Assembly: GCA_014526335.1 (NCBI GenBank)
Contig: JACTAT010000285.1
Span: 163,297 to 227,296 of the forward strand
Source of the DNA: Chrysaora quinquecirrha
Lineage: Eukaryota; Cnidaria; Scyphozoa; Semaeostomeae; Pelagiidae
Reading direction: 5' to 3'
Length of the DNA stretch: 64,000 nt
The notes beneath the pieces are model-generated. The model was given only the letters and a program-made list of their open reading frames with translations. It was not told the origin of the DNA and made no database searches. A program made the position numbers and the translations under genes. Of this stretch, positions 42,591-55,206 are shown piece after piece. The stretch's first letter is position 1. Each line of letters starts with the position of its first letter.

Positions 42591-42935
42591 AAAATTATTC
42601 AACACGTTTCAGAATGTTTTGAAATAAGAAATACACTGCATAGAGTTAATTAGATGCTATCTATCATGCAAGTCCAGATGTATGAAGCTTGCCTATTCTT
42701 CCTTCTTTTGCTATCTCTTTAGCCATTTACAGTAGTGATGTCATTAATAAGATGTAAGAGTCGCTAAAAAACATGTATGATTACATTCACCACATTGATA
42801 GCTGTGTTCATACAGTATATGGACATGTCTTTTTTCAAATAGGGCCCCCTTTTATTGCAGTATGTTTAGCGTGCTGAAACTAGTTTCTCACGTCTACTAA
42901 CTACTACTACTACTAGACCATCATAAACACATAAA
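41571..42935 (+). repeat. dispersed ~100-bp motif: AAATAGGGYCCC ... GCAGTAGGG ... TAGACCATCATGAAA
   Basis: Related copies begin at 41571, 42071, about 42200 (partial) and 42836; the last lies outside the TIR element. Each runs from CAAATAGGG through GCTGAAACT/TACTCAAATT to TAGACYATCATRAA and a TTCGGTTCTG-like end. Origin unknown; possibly a short decayed repeat family. Confidence 0.5.
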
Positions 42936-43491
42936 ATTTCGGTATCGAAGTTCAGTTTACTAGCAGCAAAGAAATACAACAAAATATGCAATTTACAACA
43001 ACAACAATTACAACAACTTAAACTAAACAGTTCAATGGTTACGCTTACTGTCAATATCATATATTTTTCGTAAGTTATTGGATTTTTATAAGATTTGCGC
43101 GTGAAAGCTTGACAAATACAAGCAGCCGCACTGCGAGCGAAATGAGAAACCATTCCAGAGGAGTGAACTGAACTGCAGAGATAACAAAAGAACGAAAGAA
43201 ATTAGAAGGTTCATACATTCGGATTAACAACATAGACATGCTATAATTAGTTTCTTACAGGATGGGCGACACCATTGAAATAGGTGACACGAACGAAAGT
43301 GACGTGTCAAAAAATCTACCACATCAAAAATCGATTGCATTGTTCTTTCAGTCAACGGGGCGTTAGCTGGAAAACTTGTTCTATCTCTCCTTATTGACGG
43401 CTCTATCTGTACCAAGATCGACGTGTTCTATCTTTCTCTCCGGAATCCAGACTTGCCATATTTTGACCGGCAAAAAAAATAAAATTTGACA
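42597..43491. other. non-coding DNA upstream of the P-loop gene
   Basis: Holds the last dispersed motif copy (42836-42935) and the echo of the cysteine-cluster promoter (43175-43227). No TATA box or start-site motif is evident before 43492. Confidence 0.4.
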
Positions 43492-46400
43492 ATGGAGGAG
43501 AGAAAGGGGGACGAGCTTTCCAATTTCGCGATGGAGATTATCCATCCCATTATTGCCAATGGCACAAAGATCGACAACAGTGGATACACTGCGCTGTTGA
43601 AGCACAAAAATGGTTTGCATGAACGGTAAGTGCCAGTTTTTAAAGAATACTATACACCTTATTTAGCAGGATAACCCTTTTGCTAACCTACGGCAAAAGC
43701 TCTATTTAGACCCTGGGGGCTTACTTCATTTTGGAAGCTTTTAGGGGAGTTATTTAGCATATTCTGCTTTTTATTTGTCAGGTGGAATGCTACAGACATT
43801 AGAAAATGAACTAAATAAAAAAAATTCAGCCTTTATAGATCACATGAAATTCGTAGTTATTAAGTAGATGTTAGGAGTTTAAGACACAAGTTTGGGATGT
43901 CAAACACGTTGCCACTTAATTTCATACGTTTACTACTGAACTTTGGAGGGTAAAACTGCTAAAATAAGAGGGGGAATTAATAGGGAGGGGCTTAAAAGAG
44001 AGAGGGGGCTTAATAATGCTTTTACGGTATATTCTATCCACATTATTCATATCCCTACAAATTTCAGGTTTTGGGCCTCAATGCATAGACAAATTTTTCT
44101 CGCCTTCGCTGCTGCTTTCGTATGGAATATACCTGTATATAGACTTAATATACGCCTGAATACACTTGCACGGTTTCAATTAACTATCACATCTAGTGTG
44201 ATTTTATTGTACAATAAATTGGTCCTCTATCTTCAAATTATGTCTTTATGAAATGGAGATAAAGTAAACACATATTTTCCAATTACCAATACGCATCTTA
44301 CAATTTTACATGCACGATTTATCCAAAACTCTACTTTTTCGGTTATTCTTACTAATAAATTACAGTACAGAAGAGGAATATTTTTCGCAAGATTATACGT
44401 AAGATTATAGCACTAAAATTCTAACTCATACACATGTTATAACTTTACTGAGCATTACCATTACTGATCTATGCTAATCTGATTTTCAGTACCATCTTCT
44501 TCCCTTGGCGGGCGATAGATGACCCTTCATTGTTTAAAAAATTTATTGCGAGTGGAAAGGCAAGCGACGTGGAAGCTCCGGGAACAACATATCATCTCAG
44601 CATGAACCCGAAGCAACTCACCCAGCTCGTCCATGGAGTGGTTTCGGAAAATACCCAGGCGCCTCTGCATGCTGCACGCATCGTCGGCCTTAACTCCGCG
44701 AATGGGCAGAATATACTAATCTTCAATGAAGAACAAGCATTCACCATTACAGGTGAAGAGTGCGACGCGAAAGCCTTTGGCTTACTTTATGTGAGCCACT
44801 TGCTGCCAACCGGCTTGCAGCTAGACGGCATGGCTAACGACAGGTACAAAGTCCACATAAAGACACCATTTAGCCAAGTATGGTTCAATGCATTATGTCA
44901 TCTTTTAAAAGGTAAGCCAGAACTGTTTTTTAATTATTTTCTTTCTTAGCATTGTTTGTTACAATTTTAATTATTACAATTGAAATGTTGTTATTTATGG
45001 TAACCAATGTAAAAAACAATGAAAATTTTTACCTCGGATATTTTTTAGTCTATTTTGCATTTGGGGGGCGTTTCTCTCACCATTCTTTTCTGAGCACATG
45101 TTACAGCTATAGTAACCGAATTTGGTACAACGTATCAAGACCTCATGGAAACTGTAACTAAAGCTTTATATTTCAATTAGTCACGTGATACGCTGCTAGG
45201 TAACAGATCTTTCGTCATTTTATTGGAAGAAATTACTTTATTGTCAAAAGAGTAGAATTAATGTTATCTAGCTCAAAAGCGCCTCAATAGGTCTAGATAC
45301 CATAGGGGAACTACACTTCAGCAATATTTTACAATTTGTTTAGACATTTTACCAACTTATACCATATAATTACGTTTTTTGAACCAGAAACTATGAGTAC
45401 TGGGGATTTGAAATGTCTCATGTCTTTTCAATCCAAAAAAAATTTTTTTTAAATGTTGACCATATTAATTAGATTTATGACGTCATCAAGATGAATAACT
45501 TAGTACTGATAGCAATTATCAATTTGCGAATTATGAGAACAAATTATATATCATTTGAAAACCTTGACGAGACGAGCATGATGTATGTTACACTATGAAT
45601 GGTCAAAGAAAAATAATGATTAGCTTGTTAGTGTCTTTTGATGTGACTCCTGTCCAAATATGGGCATTGGGAAGTCACGTGACTTAGTAAAGTTTGCGTC
45701 AACTAGTTGAATATGAAATTCTAGTAAAAGTCAGGCATTATCTGAGGTGATGTTTCCTGTTTTGTCTATTAAAATATTTCCCTATTAAAATTGTAGGGGA
45801 CATCTACTCGCATCTTAATTTGCTCACGCAAAGCACTGATGATGCAAACTCGTTTGTGGAAGTTGTCGAGGAATTTTCTCGCAAACAACTGCATGTGACC
45901 CTGGAAGAGAACGATGTCGCAAACGAAGAGAATTTCTCAGCACAATTCTTCATGATTAGTAGCGCTTTGTTCATCTCAAAACACACAGAGGTAGGTATGC
46001 CAATGTTTTCCTAACACCTGCTTGACGGTTTACAAGATACTACCCGGTAACCGTTAGCTGCTGTCTAATGAAAACAGAAATTGTCTGCAAATAGACTCGC
46101 TAAAAGTTAATACATTTCTCCATTTTACATATTCATTCCCGTTCCATAGTTTAATATATAATCGTTTTCAACACTGTCTTGCAAAGGCAAGTTTTTTGTC
46201 TTTCGTTCTTGGGGATGGGTTCTATATTAAATCAATGACAATGCGTATGCATCAAAAATGTATATATATACCAAATGCATTCCCCCTGACTGTAAACTAT
46301 TCATAGGTTGCTAGTTAGCAAGGACGGCTTCCATCATTAATTTCCTGGATTAGCGCAGTTTCGAAGAGTTTTAATAGATAATTTCACTGCTACGTTGTCC

Positions 46401-46794
46401 AAAGGCCACGCTGTGTCTGCCAGGCAAGAGGGGCTACGATATAAAGCGCAGCCTAGGAATGATAATCACAATGAACCTAAAAGTAGGATTATTTGTTCAT
46501 AGCAAAAACTTTTCTCATTATGACGTTTTTCGTTTTAGATGAATACAGCATATGGATATTGTCCGATAATGGTAGGCATGGGTAGTCCCGGATGTGGCAA
46601 GTCAAAAGCTGGTGCCGCAGCCATTGCATTAACGGGTTCTTACCCTAAAATGATGTTCTCACCGTTTATCGACAAACGGACCAAAGTCATGTCCACTTTC
46701 ACGACGCAAGGACTCTTTTTAGACGCACCAATTCTCCCAAAGAGTTTGCTCTGTCATCAAAAAGATATTTTGATGGAGTGTGTGATGCCGAAGA
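43492..46794 (+). CDS. four-exon gene with a P-loop (Walker A) motif, cut by array 2
   Basis: Exons 43492-43625, 44490-44911, 45797-45990 and 46539-~46794 have consensus splice sites and phases that join without a stop, giving about 335 residues before the break. Landmarks are MEERKGDELSNFAMEIIHPI (start), TIFFPWRAIDDPSLFKKFI, GLNSANGQNILIFNEEQAF, FVEVVEEFSRKQLHVTLEEN and, in exon 4, the nucleotide-binding loop PIMVGMGSPGCGKSKAGAAA. I do not recognise the family. A P-loop so late in the chain suggests an ATPase domain that continued to the right and is lost where the pVI-like fragment begins. The exons are clearly richer in G+C than the introns. It is the best candidate here for a host gene or a recently active element gene. 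Confidence 0.65.
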
Positions 46795-46898
46795 TATTCA
46801 TACCTACGCAGACGTTGAAGAAAAGACAAGCTAAGAAAGCTAAGCAATGTGATTTGAGAAAAACTTTGTTGAAGAAACTGTTGAAGAAGAAATTGTAA
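46790..46898 (+). pseudogene. pVI-like C-terminal fragment fused to the P-loop exon
   Basis: From the breakpoint the frame IFIPTQTLKKRQAKKAKQCD to KKLLKKKL is the last ~36 residues of the pVI-like protein and happens to be in frame with exon 4. The chimera ends at TAA 46896-46898. R-to-C is a private change. Confidence 0.75.
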
Positions 46899-46900
46899 CA

Positions 46901-47901
46901 ATGAGCGTAAAGCCAGAATAAACTGAATGTCCTAGTGAGAGTTTGGATTTATTCTGCTCACCAGTAATTTAAAATGATGTCAAGTTTTTTAAGGATGTTG
47001 AATATTTTCCACAAACTGCTGCTCTCAATGCTTCAAAACAGACTGTTGTGTTTGACATTCCTGCTCACCCCGATCATATGATTGACTTGAATCATTCTTA
47101 TTTCGTCTTGACTCTTGCCATTAAAAAAGTAGATGGAAGTGATGTTGGAAAAACCACTGCAGAATTTGCTGGATTAATAAATAACATTGGTCAATCGATG
47201 TGAAAGCAGATAGAGTTGGTTTTGAATGACACTCCCGTCACAGAAGCAAATGGAATGTATGCCTATCAATCTTACTTGGAAACAATTCTGACGTTTGATG
47301 AAACCACAGCTAAAAACTATTTGAAAATGACAAACTGGGTCAGTGATACGATTAGCAAAGAAAATGTTGGCTTTCCAAGAACAGCATCATAAAAAATGAA
47401 GGGTTTAAATGCAAGATCCGCACCATTTGATGATAGTGAAAAGGTTAAAGTGTTGACAAAGCCTCATGTTAACATTTGCAATGAAAGCAAATACTTGCTG
47501 CCTGGTGTTTGTCTTCAATGGCGATTGAGTCCAAACAGTGATGTGTTTTGTTTGATTAACCAGGTTTCGAAGTGAAACTGTTGCTAAGGATTGAAAGAAG
47601 GCTAACGCAATTTACCCAGTCTGTCAACCTGGCGAGCTATTTGATCAATACCACAACAACTAGCTGGGTTCAAGACAATGTGCTCAACGGAAAGATTCCG
47701 AACAGATTGTTCTGATTGTTCAATTTGATGCTGAAAGGAAACTGCACAGATGAGCAACACTTGCTTAAAAGTGAGGGTAATCTGAGAATAAGTATAAATT
47801 TTGCACATGCTGTTGACAGTTTGATGAACATTGTAATCTTGGGTGAATTTGATAGAGTCATTCAAATCGATAGTCATAAAAACGTCATTCCAGATTGGTA
47901 A
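46901..47901 (+). pseudogene. Polinton capsid-type protein, array 2 unit A
   Basis: Full-length copy from ATG 46901. It carries HPDH and GDVGKT variants and a Leu for Val before the shared TGA, all shared with unit B. The inherited stops and frame change are present. Confidence 0.7.
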
Positions 47902-47919
47902 TTATGGATGATATAAAAA

Positions 47920-49163
47920 TTAATTGTGTGAGAGTGTGCTTCGATGTGCATCTGCTTCCCTTTCCATCAAACATTTCACATAATCCTCATGCGTTATTTG
48001 CTTCTTCACATACTTTTCAATCCCTTTTTCTCTTTTGATAGTATTTCCATCATCGATTTGTCAGCTGTACATCTTTGATCTCAATTAAGCAAATTCTTTC
48101 ATCTCAACGCCACGGAGCTCGTATTTCATTTTTCCAATAACTTTCTTGTTTCTTTGTTTCTTGTAGAGTAATTTGGATGTTCTTTATCGTAATTGCTGAA
48201 ATCAAATCCATCTTTGTGATCTTTTAATACTCAGTCGACTTGATCCTTAGGCATTGGTATTTCATAGATAAAACTGTCAGTTTCCATGTAGCATAGCTCA
48301 GCATTTGGAAGGCTTTATTTTGCAAAGTTGTAATGGAAATCATACATCAATGTTATGCTAATTTCCAATATGCTGAAACCAACATACATTAGTTTGTTGA
48401 GTTTAATTTTTGCAATCTTTTTCTCAGCTAGAAATGTGTCTTCATTGATTCTAATTACTCCATAAATGTTTGGATTTTGTAATCCATCTTCTCAAGACTA
48501 TCCCACCAGTACAGATTTCAAAACACCGAAGATTTGTTACGTTTTCCATCGTCTTCCCAAACACTGAATTGTTCATCAACTTGAACAGATCTTTTACAAA
48601 GTTGCTTCTTGCATGTGTTGTTTGCTGGGTATTAAAATCAATATATTCTTTCAACCATAAACTTTGCTTGAATTTGATGATTTCATAAGCTTTTGTTAGC
48701 TTCGAATCCAATTCCAAACACTGCTTCAACTTTCCTTCATGGATGAGGTTTTCTTCTTTGCTGATTAGATTTGGCATTAGCCTCGGTGTTGACTTAAACT
48801 TTTTTCAATTGAAGTTTTTATGAGTGTTCTTTTGATGTTCTGATAGCATGTCTTCTTGGACTGGCAATCTTTGTGGCGCCAATGGTAGATCTGCATGATG
48901 ATTGTGTAACTTTGCTGGATATTCCAAATCTACTTTGGGAATATAACCAACATGTTCATTCGATCTTGTCAGCAAAGCGTGGATGTCTGTGTTTCTGATT
49001 TCGTCTTTTGTTAACTGCTTGAAACCACCATAGGGCATTGGTTGTGACATTGCCAATTCATAGAGATTATTTAGATCTAGATACATCAGCGTGTTGTTTT
49101 TTGTTAATTTGGCATGACGTTTAAATGCTATCAAGATACCACAACGAATGTCATCTTCAATCA
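47920..49163 (-). pseudogene. DNA polymerase B C-terminal half, unit A
   Basis: Same truncated extent as unit 1, ending at the recombinase junction (49163). Private features include IIKFKQ for IIEFKQ, NTQQTT for NTQKTT and RCGIL for RCGVL. TNLRCFEIC is shared with unit B where array 1 has TNHRCFEIC. Confidence 0.78.
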
Positions 49164-51471
49164 AATTACTTACTTCTGGAGATGGGCCACGCCATTAAGA
49201 GCCTCAAAAAGAGCCATCAGTAGAACAATGGAGAATTTTATGTGAAGCAACGGCTGCTAGAATTATAATATTCAATAAAGGAAGAGCAAACAAAGCCACA
49301 AAGTTGACGATCAGAGATTTCAATGAAAGACCCAAATGGGAAAATACCATAATTGAAGAGGTAAAAGACTCTTTGCAGCCCATTGAGCAAGAGCTTTGTG
49401 AAAGGTAAGTAATTTGCTTTGAAACAGTTTTCATCTTTACAGCATAAAGCAACCATAACTAATCAAAGCACTGAAAATATTTCAGATTCAATAAAATTTA
49501 ACATTCTTTTGTTTTTGCCACAGTTGTCTCTTACCCTCGGATTTCATGGGTATTACTTTGTTTCTATTTTGGCAAGTTATATAAGGATGATGAAGTTGCT
49601 TGAGCTTACCTGAGAGAAGAGTTTGACATCTTAAGGAATTAAAGATTCAGATAGAATGTTACATGCCAGAAATATTTATTCACTGATCAATTATATACTT
49701 GATATACTTGATATCAGTTTAAGAATGACGTAATGTATTGTGTGAAGTATATTTAATAATGACAGCAATTGTTTTTGTCTCTTTGCAGACTAGATTTAGA
49801 TTACGTGAAAGGAAAAAGAGGCAACAAATGCCCGATACTGCTGACAAAGGATACACGTCAAGGAAAAGCGTAACGATGTTGGAGTAAATGAGAACAATAA
49901 ATATATCTTTGCTGCACCTGCTCAAGGCTCATTAAATTACTTGCGTGGCAATGATTGTATTTCTGCTGTGACAAAACGATGCCCTGGCTTAAAGAACCCA
50001 GAAGGGATAAGAAGTACAAAATTGAGAAAATTCGTTACCACCGTTTCTCAGATAGCAGACGTGAAAGAAAATGAGCTTGGTTGGCTGGCAAAGCACATGG
50101 GACATGACATAACAGTACATCGACAGTACTATCAACTTCATGAGTCTACTTTGGAGTTGGCAAAAGTCAGCAAGCTACTAATGGCTGTTGATAATGGGAA
50201 GGCAAGTCATTTTGCTGGAAAGAAGCTAGACGATATAACTGTAGAAGGTTTGTAATGCTGGTTTTTCACCTTGAATTTATTGATCATGTGAAGGTTTGTT
50301 TACTTGAGATATATACTGCATTTCTCCACAAAAATTTGTGCTATTTTAAAGTTACTCATCTAGTTAGTTGGTTACTATTTGGTTGGGTAGTAATTCCGCA
50401 ATAAGGTCTGCAAAAGAAACCCCTCTGCCTCCCATTAAACCATATTGATTTCACTTTAGGTTTCAGTGAGTTTCCAAACTTAGAACAAAATGAAACAAAT
50501 CAACATTTTTTGCAGGAAGAGAGGGGGCAAACAATTGAAGCTTTCATCCTAGTTTAAAGCTGTGTTGTTTTCTACAGGGAACCAACAGTCTCTGTGACTT
50601 TGGCAACATTAGATTTTGCATTGCATTGTTTGTTTAAGTTTTAACTCTGGAATTAACTGAATGGGTTGATTTACCATCTACAGATTTGCCTGAAGAGATC
50701 GAAGAGGAAGACAACGGTGCTAACGTCAGTGGCCAAAATAGAGAAATTCAACAAACTGGTTAGACTTTTTCAGACAGATGATAATTTTTTATTCAACTTA
50801 AATCTTTTCCTTTTTACACGGCAAAATTGCTTGCTAGAGTAATACTTTACTGATTATTACCCTAAGCATTTTAGTGTACGCTTCATTTAGCACTTGTCCC
50901 TCATTTTCCAGTCATGGTCCAGCTTTCAAGACCATACAAAAATACGTTTTTTGCTGTTGCCCAAAAGAAAACAACTTTGATGTCTCTTTGTATGTTTGGT
51001 TGCTATATTGTCCCCATTTTTTAAAGAGTGCTGCAGGCATGTTCTAATCTTGTGTAATTATCGTTTTTACTTAATTGAAACCATTAGTTGAAGTGCTTGT
51101 AGTACCAAACTGGCTTCAGCTTTCTTCCTTTCAAAGTAACAAATACCCTGTTAAAGTCTGCTGAGACATCAGAAAGATTTGAATTATGCGCCGTTTTGTC
51201 TTTTGCATTAACATTAACATGAATTTATTTTTTTAACAGGCACAGTGAAAGAAATTGCCAGAAAAAGAACTAAAAGCAAATTCAAAGGCGTTGGAAGGTT
51301 AAGGCTGTCCTTGATTCCTTTGAGCCTTTATTAAAGGGCCAGAAATTGCCTGGTAAAGAGGCTATAGAGGATTGCAAACAAAACAACCCAGAGGCCCTCT
51401 CAGAGAGGACATGGCTTAATATAAAGTACTATTGTAAGCAGCACATCAATAAACTGGAGATAACATTTTAA
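49164..51471 (+). pseudogene. tyrosine-recombinase gene fragment, unit A
   Basis: Same exon series without the 214-bp duplication. Exon 2 reads cleanly from YLRGNDCISAVTKRCPG through the MGHDITVHRQYY block to ITVEGL and the GTTTGT donor (about 50250). Q-I-A-D-V replaces Q-I-A-D-L of unit 1. Exon 4 has the one-A loss after RKRTKS, as in unit 1. Confidence 0.63.
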
Positions 51472-51524
51472 CTTGTCGACATGAGAAACAAAGTGATATT
51501 TTTTTGTATTGCATGTAACATTAA

Positions 51525-51840
51525 GGCCTAGTTTAGACAGCGCATTATGGGCGCGGCGAATTAAATTCAGCTTACATGTCAAATGATGCGCTGTTAGAGT
51601 GCTTTAAACTACATGATGGATTCAGACAGCGAATTTACTTAAGAGCGCATTAAATAAAAAGATATAATTCGCTTATAATTCACTTGAAGCAGCGCATTAT
51701 GAGTGCATTTAATAATTCAAGTCCCCTCAAAAAATGGTTGGTTTAAACAGCGCATTATGAGCGAATGAAATTGACACTTAGACAGATTTTAGGCAATAGT
51801 TTAATTCGCTGCGCCTATAATGCACTCTCTAAACTAGGCC
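51525..51840. mobile_element. 316-bp MITE, copy 2
   Basis: Same ends (GGCCTAG ... CTAGGCC) and TAA flanks (51522-51524, 51841-51843), same length. Differs by single substitutions (ATGCGCTG for ATTCGCTG, TTGAAGC for TTGGAGC). Confidence 0.82.
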
Positions 51841-52330
51841 TAAGTTTTGAATAAAGAACAAGTTATTTTTAGTGATTTTAAATAGTGCAAAAATTAAACA
51901 CAACTTTAAATTTGCCCATTGAGGTATTTCATGCTTTGTCATTTGGTGCAACTCAATCAAAAGCTTCAAACTTGAAAATTTCAGGTCATTGTCCCCACAA
52001 ATCCAGTGGTTTTTTTCTACATAAGAACTCACACCTCCCCACACCTCTGTGGGGACACATGATTCTTATGAAATTAATGTCAATATGACCTATTTGCAGC
52101 TGTTTCCAGACTTTGACGTTGTGGGGTCAGAGTGAGTGTCCCCACAACCCAAACAGTCCCCACAAGGCTGGTGTGCATTTACATGTTTGTCCCCGCAACG
52201 TTGGTGTGACATAAACGCTTCATTCCGTTGAAAATTAACAAGCAGGTTGTAAATTTTGTGGAATTTGAAAATTTGTTCTATTATCCATTGTTATACAATG
52301 ATATCAACAAATTTACTATAAAAGTCTACA

Positions 52331-52940
52331 ATGAGTTGGGAAAAGAGGTACAATTCTACAAAACAAAGACAACATTCTTGCTACACTTTAGAAGGAAACA
52401 TGTATGATTTTCCAATTTACAAATCAACTCCATATTTTTACACCTATCAGCGTGGAAGAGGAGTAGGTGGTATTTTCAGGAAAGCTGGATCTATTTTTAA
52501 AAGAGCTGTTAAAGAAGCAAGAAGTAAAAGCTGCCGAGAAAATTTTGAAACCTGTTTTACAAGAAGAAGCAGAGAAGGCAGTTAATCAGATATTAGCTGG
52601 TGAGAATGTTGGAAAAGTTGCAAAAGATACTACCAAATCTTCTATGAGAGGAATTAAAAGAACAGCTACTCAAGAAATTGTTGATGTCGTAAAGAAGACG
52701 GCAAAGAAATCTTCTGCTGGTAAGAAATTGTCTGTTGGTAAGAAATCGGTTGCTGGTAAGAAATCGTCTGCTGGTAAGAAATCAACTGCTGGTAACAAAT
52801 CAAGGGGTCATCCTAAAAGATCTATAAAAGAAAGCACCATGTGGGAGATTTTCATACCTACGCAGACGTTGAAGAAAAGACAAGCTAAGAAAGCTAAGCA
52901 ACGTGATTTCAGAAAAACTTTGTTGAAGAAGAAATTGTAA
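52331..52940 (+). pseudogene. pVI-like protein, unit B
   Basis: Starts at ATG 52331. Differs from the other full copies by a 12-bp loss in the basic tail (TLLKKKL instead of TLLKKLLKKKL) and by RTATQE for RKATQE. The inherited frame change near 52510 is present. Confidence 0.6.
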
Positions 52941-52942
52941 CA

Positions 52943-53944
52943 ATGAGCGTAAAGCCAGAATAAACTGAATGTCCTAGTGAGAGTTTGGATTTATTCTGCT
53001 CACCAGTAATTTAAAATGATGTCAAGTTTTTAAAGGATGTTGAATATTTTCCACAAACTGCTGCTCTCAATGCTTCAAAACAGACTGTTGTGTTTGACAT
53101 TCCTGCTCACCCCGATCATATGATTGACTTGAATCATTCTTATTTCGTCTTGACTCTTGCCATTAAAAAAAGTAGATGGAAGTGATGTTGGAAAAACCAC
53201 TGCAGAATTTGCTGGATTAATAAATAACATTGGTCAATCGATGTGAAAGCAGATAGAGTTGGTTTTGAATGACACTCCCGTCACAGAAGCAAATGGAATG
53301 TATGCCTATCAATCTTACTTGGAAACAATTCTGACGTTTGATGAAACCACAGCTAAAAACTATTTGAAAATGACAAACTGGGTCAGTGATACGATTAGCA
53401 AAGAAAATGTTGGCTTTCCAAGAACAGCATCATAAAAAATGAAGGGTTTAAATGCAAGATCCGCACCATTTGATGATAGTGAAAAGGTTAAAGTGTTGAC
53501 AAAGCCTCATGTTAACATTTGCAATCAAAGCAAATACTTGCTGCCTGGTGTTTGTCTTCAATGGCGATTGAGTCCAAACAGCGATGTGTTTTGTTTGATT
53601 AACCAGGTTTCGAAGTGAAACTGTTGCTAAGGATTGAAAGAAGGCTAACGCAATTTACCCAGTCTGTCAACCTGGCGAGCTATTTGATCAATACCACAAC
53701 AACTAGCTGGGTTCAAGACAATGTGTTCAACGGAAAGATTCCGAACAGATTGTTCTGATTGTTCAATTTGATGCTGAAAGGAAACTGCACAGATGAGCAA
53801 CACTTGCTTAAAAGTGAGGGTAATCTGAGAATAAGTATAAATTTTGCACACGCTGTTGACAGTTTGATGAACATTGTAATCTTGGGTGAATTTGATAGAG
53901 TCATTCAAATCGATAGTCATAAAAACGTCATTCCAGATTGGTAA
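52943..53944 (+). pseudogene. Polinton capsid-type protein, unit B
   Basis: Like unit A (HPDH, GDVG), but one extra A in the run at 53163-53170 adds a private frameshift before the shared TGA, and one T has become A in TTTTTAAAGG. Confidence 0.7.
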
Positions 53945-53962
53945 TTATGGATGATATAAAAA

Positions 53963-55206
53963 TTAATTGTGTGAGAGTGTGCTTCGATGTGCATCTGCTT
54001 CCCTTTCCATCAAACATTTCACATAATCCTCATGCGTTATTTGCTTCTTCACATACTTTTCAATCCCTTTTTCTCTTTTGATAGTATTTCCATCATCGAT
54101 TTGTCAGCTGTACATCTTTGATCTCAATTAAGCAAGTTCTTTCATCTCAACGCCACGGAGCTCGTATTTCATTTTCCCAATAACTTTCTTGTTTCTTTGT
54201 TTCTTGTAGAGTAATTTGGATGTTCTTTATCGTAATTGCTGAAATCAAATCCATCTTTGTGATCTTTTAAGACTCAGTCGACTTGATCCTTAGGCATTGG
54301 TATTTCATAGATAAAACTGTCAGTTTCCATGTAGCATAGCTCAGCATTTGGAAGGCTTTATTTTGCAAAGTTGTAATGGAAATCATACATCAATGTTATG
54401 CTAATTTCCAATATGCTGAAACCAACATACATTAGTTTGTTGAGTTTAATTTTTCCAATCTTTTTCTCAGCTAGAAATGTGTCTTCATTCATTCTAATTA
54501 CTCCATAAATGTTTGGATTTCGTAATCCATCTTCTCAAGACTATCCCACCAGTACAGATTTCAAAACACCGAAGATTTGTTACGTTTTCCATCGTCTTCC
54601 CAAACACTGAATTGTTCATCAACTTGAACAGATCTTTTACAAAGTTGCTTCTTGCATGTGTTGTTTTCTGGGTATTAAAATCAATATATTCTTTCAACCA
54701 TAAACTTTGCTTGAATTCGATGATTTCATAAGCTTTTGTTAGCTTCGAATCCAATTCCAAACACTGCTTCAACTTTCCTTCATGGATGAGGTTTTCTTCT
54801 TTGCTGATTAGATTTGGCATTAGCCTCGGTGTTAACTTAAACTTTTTTCAATTGAAGTTTTTATGAGTGTTCTTTTGATGTTCTGATAGCATGTCTTCTT
54901 GGACTGGCAATCTTTGTGGCGCCAATGGTAGATCTGCATGATGATCGTGTAACTTTGCTGGATATTCCAAATCTACTTTGGGAATATAACCAACATGTTC
55001 ATTCGATCTTGTCAGCAAAGCGTGGATGTCTGTGTTTCTGATTTCGTCTTGTGTTAACTGCTTGAAACCACCATAGGGCATTGGTTGTGACATTGCCAAT
55101 TCATAGAGATTATTTAGATCTAGATACATCAGCGTCTTGTTTTTTGTTAATTTGGCATGACGTTTAAATGCTATCAAGACACCACAACGAATGTCATCTT
55201 CAATCA
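53963..55206 (-). pseudogene. DNA polymerase B C-terminal half, unit B
   Basis: Same extent as in units 1 and A. Shares YLDLNNLYE and TNLRCFEIC with unit A; private KNKTLMYLD. Ends at the recombinase junction, 55206. Confidence 0.78.

Noticed and set aside
48470..48688. Plus frames opposite PolB fragments in each unit
   Set aside because: Antisense shadows of PolB motif regions, same in every unit.
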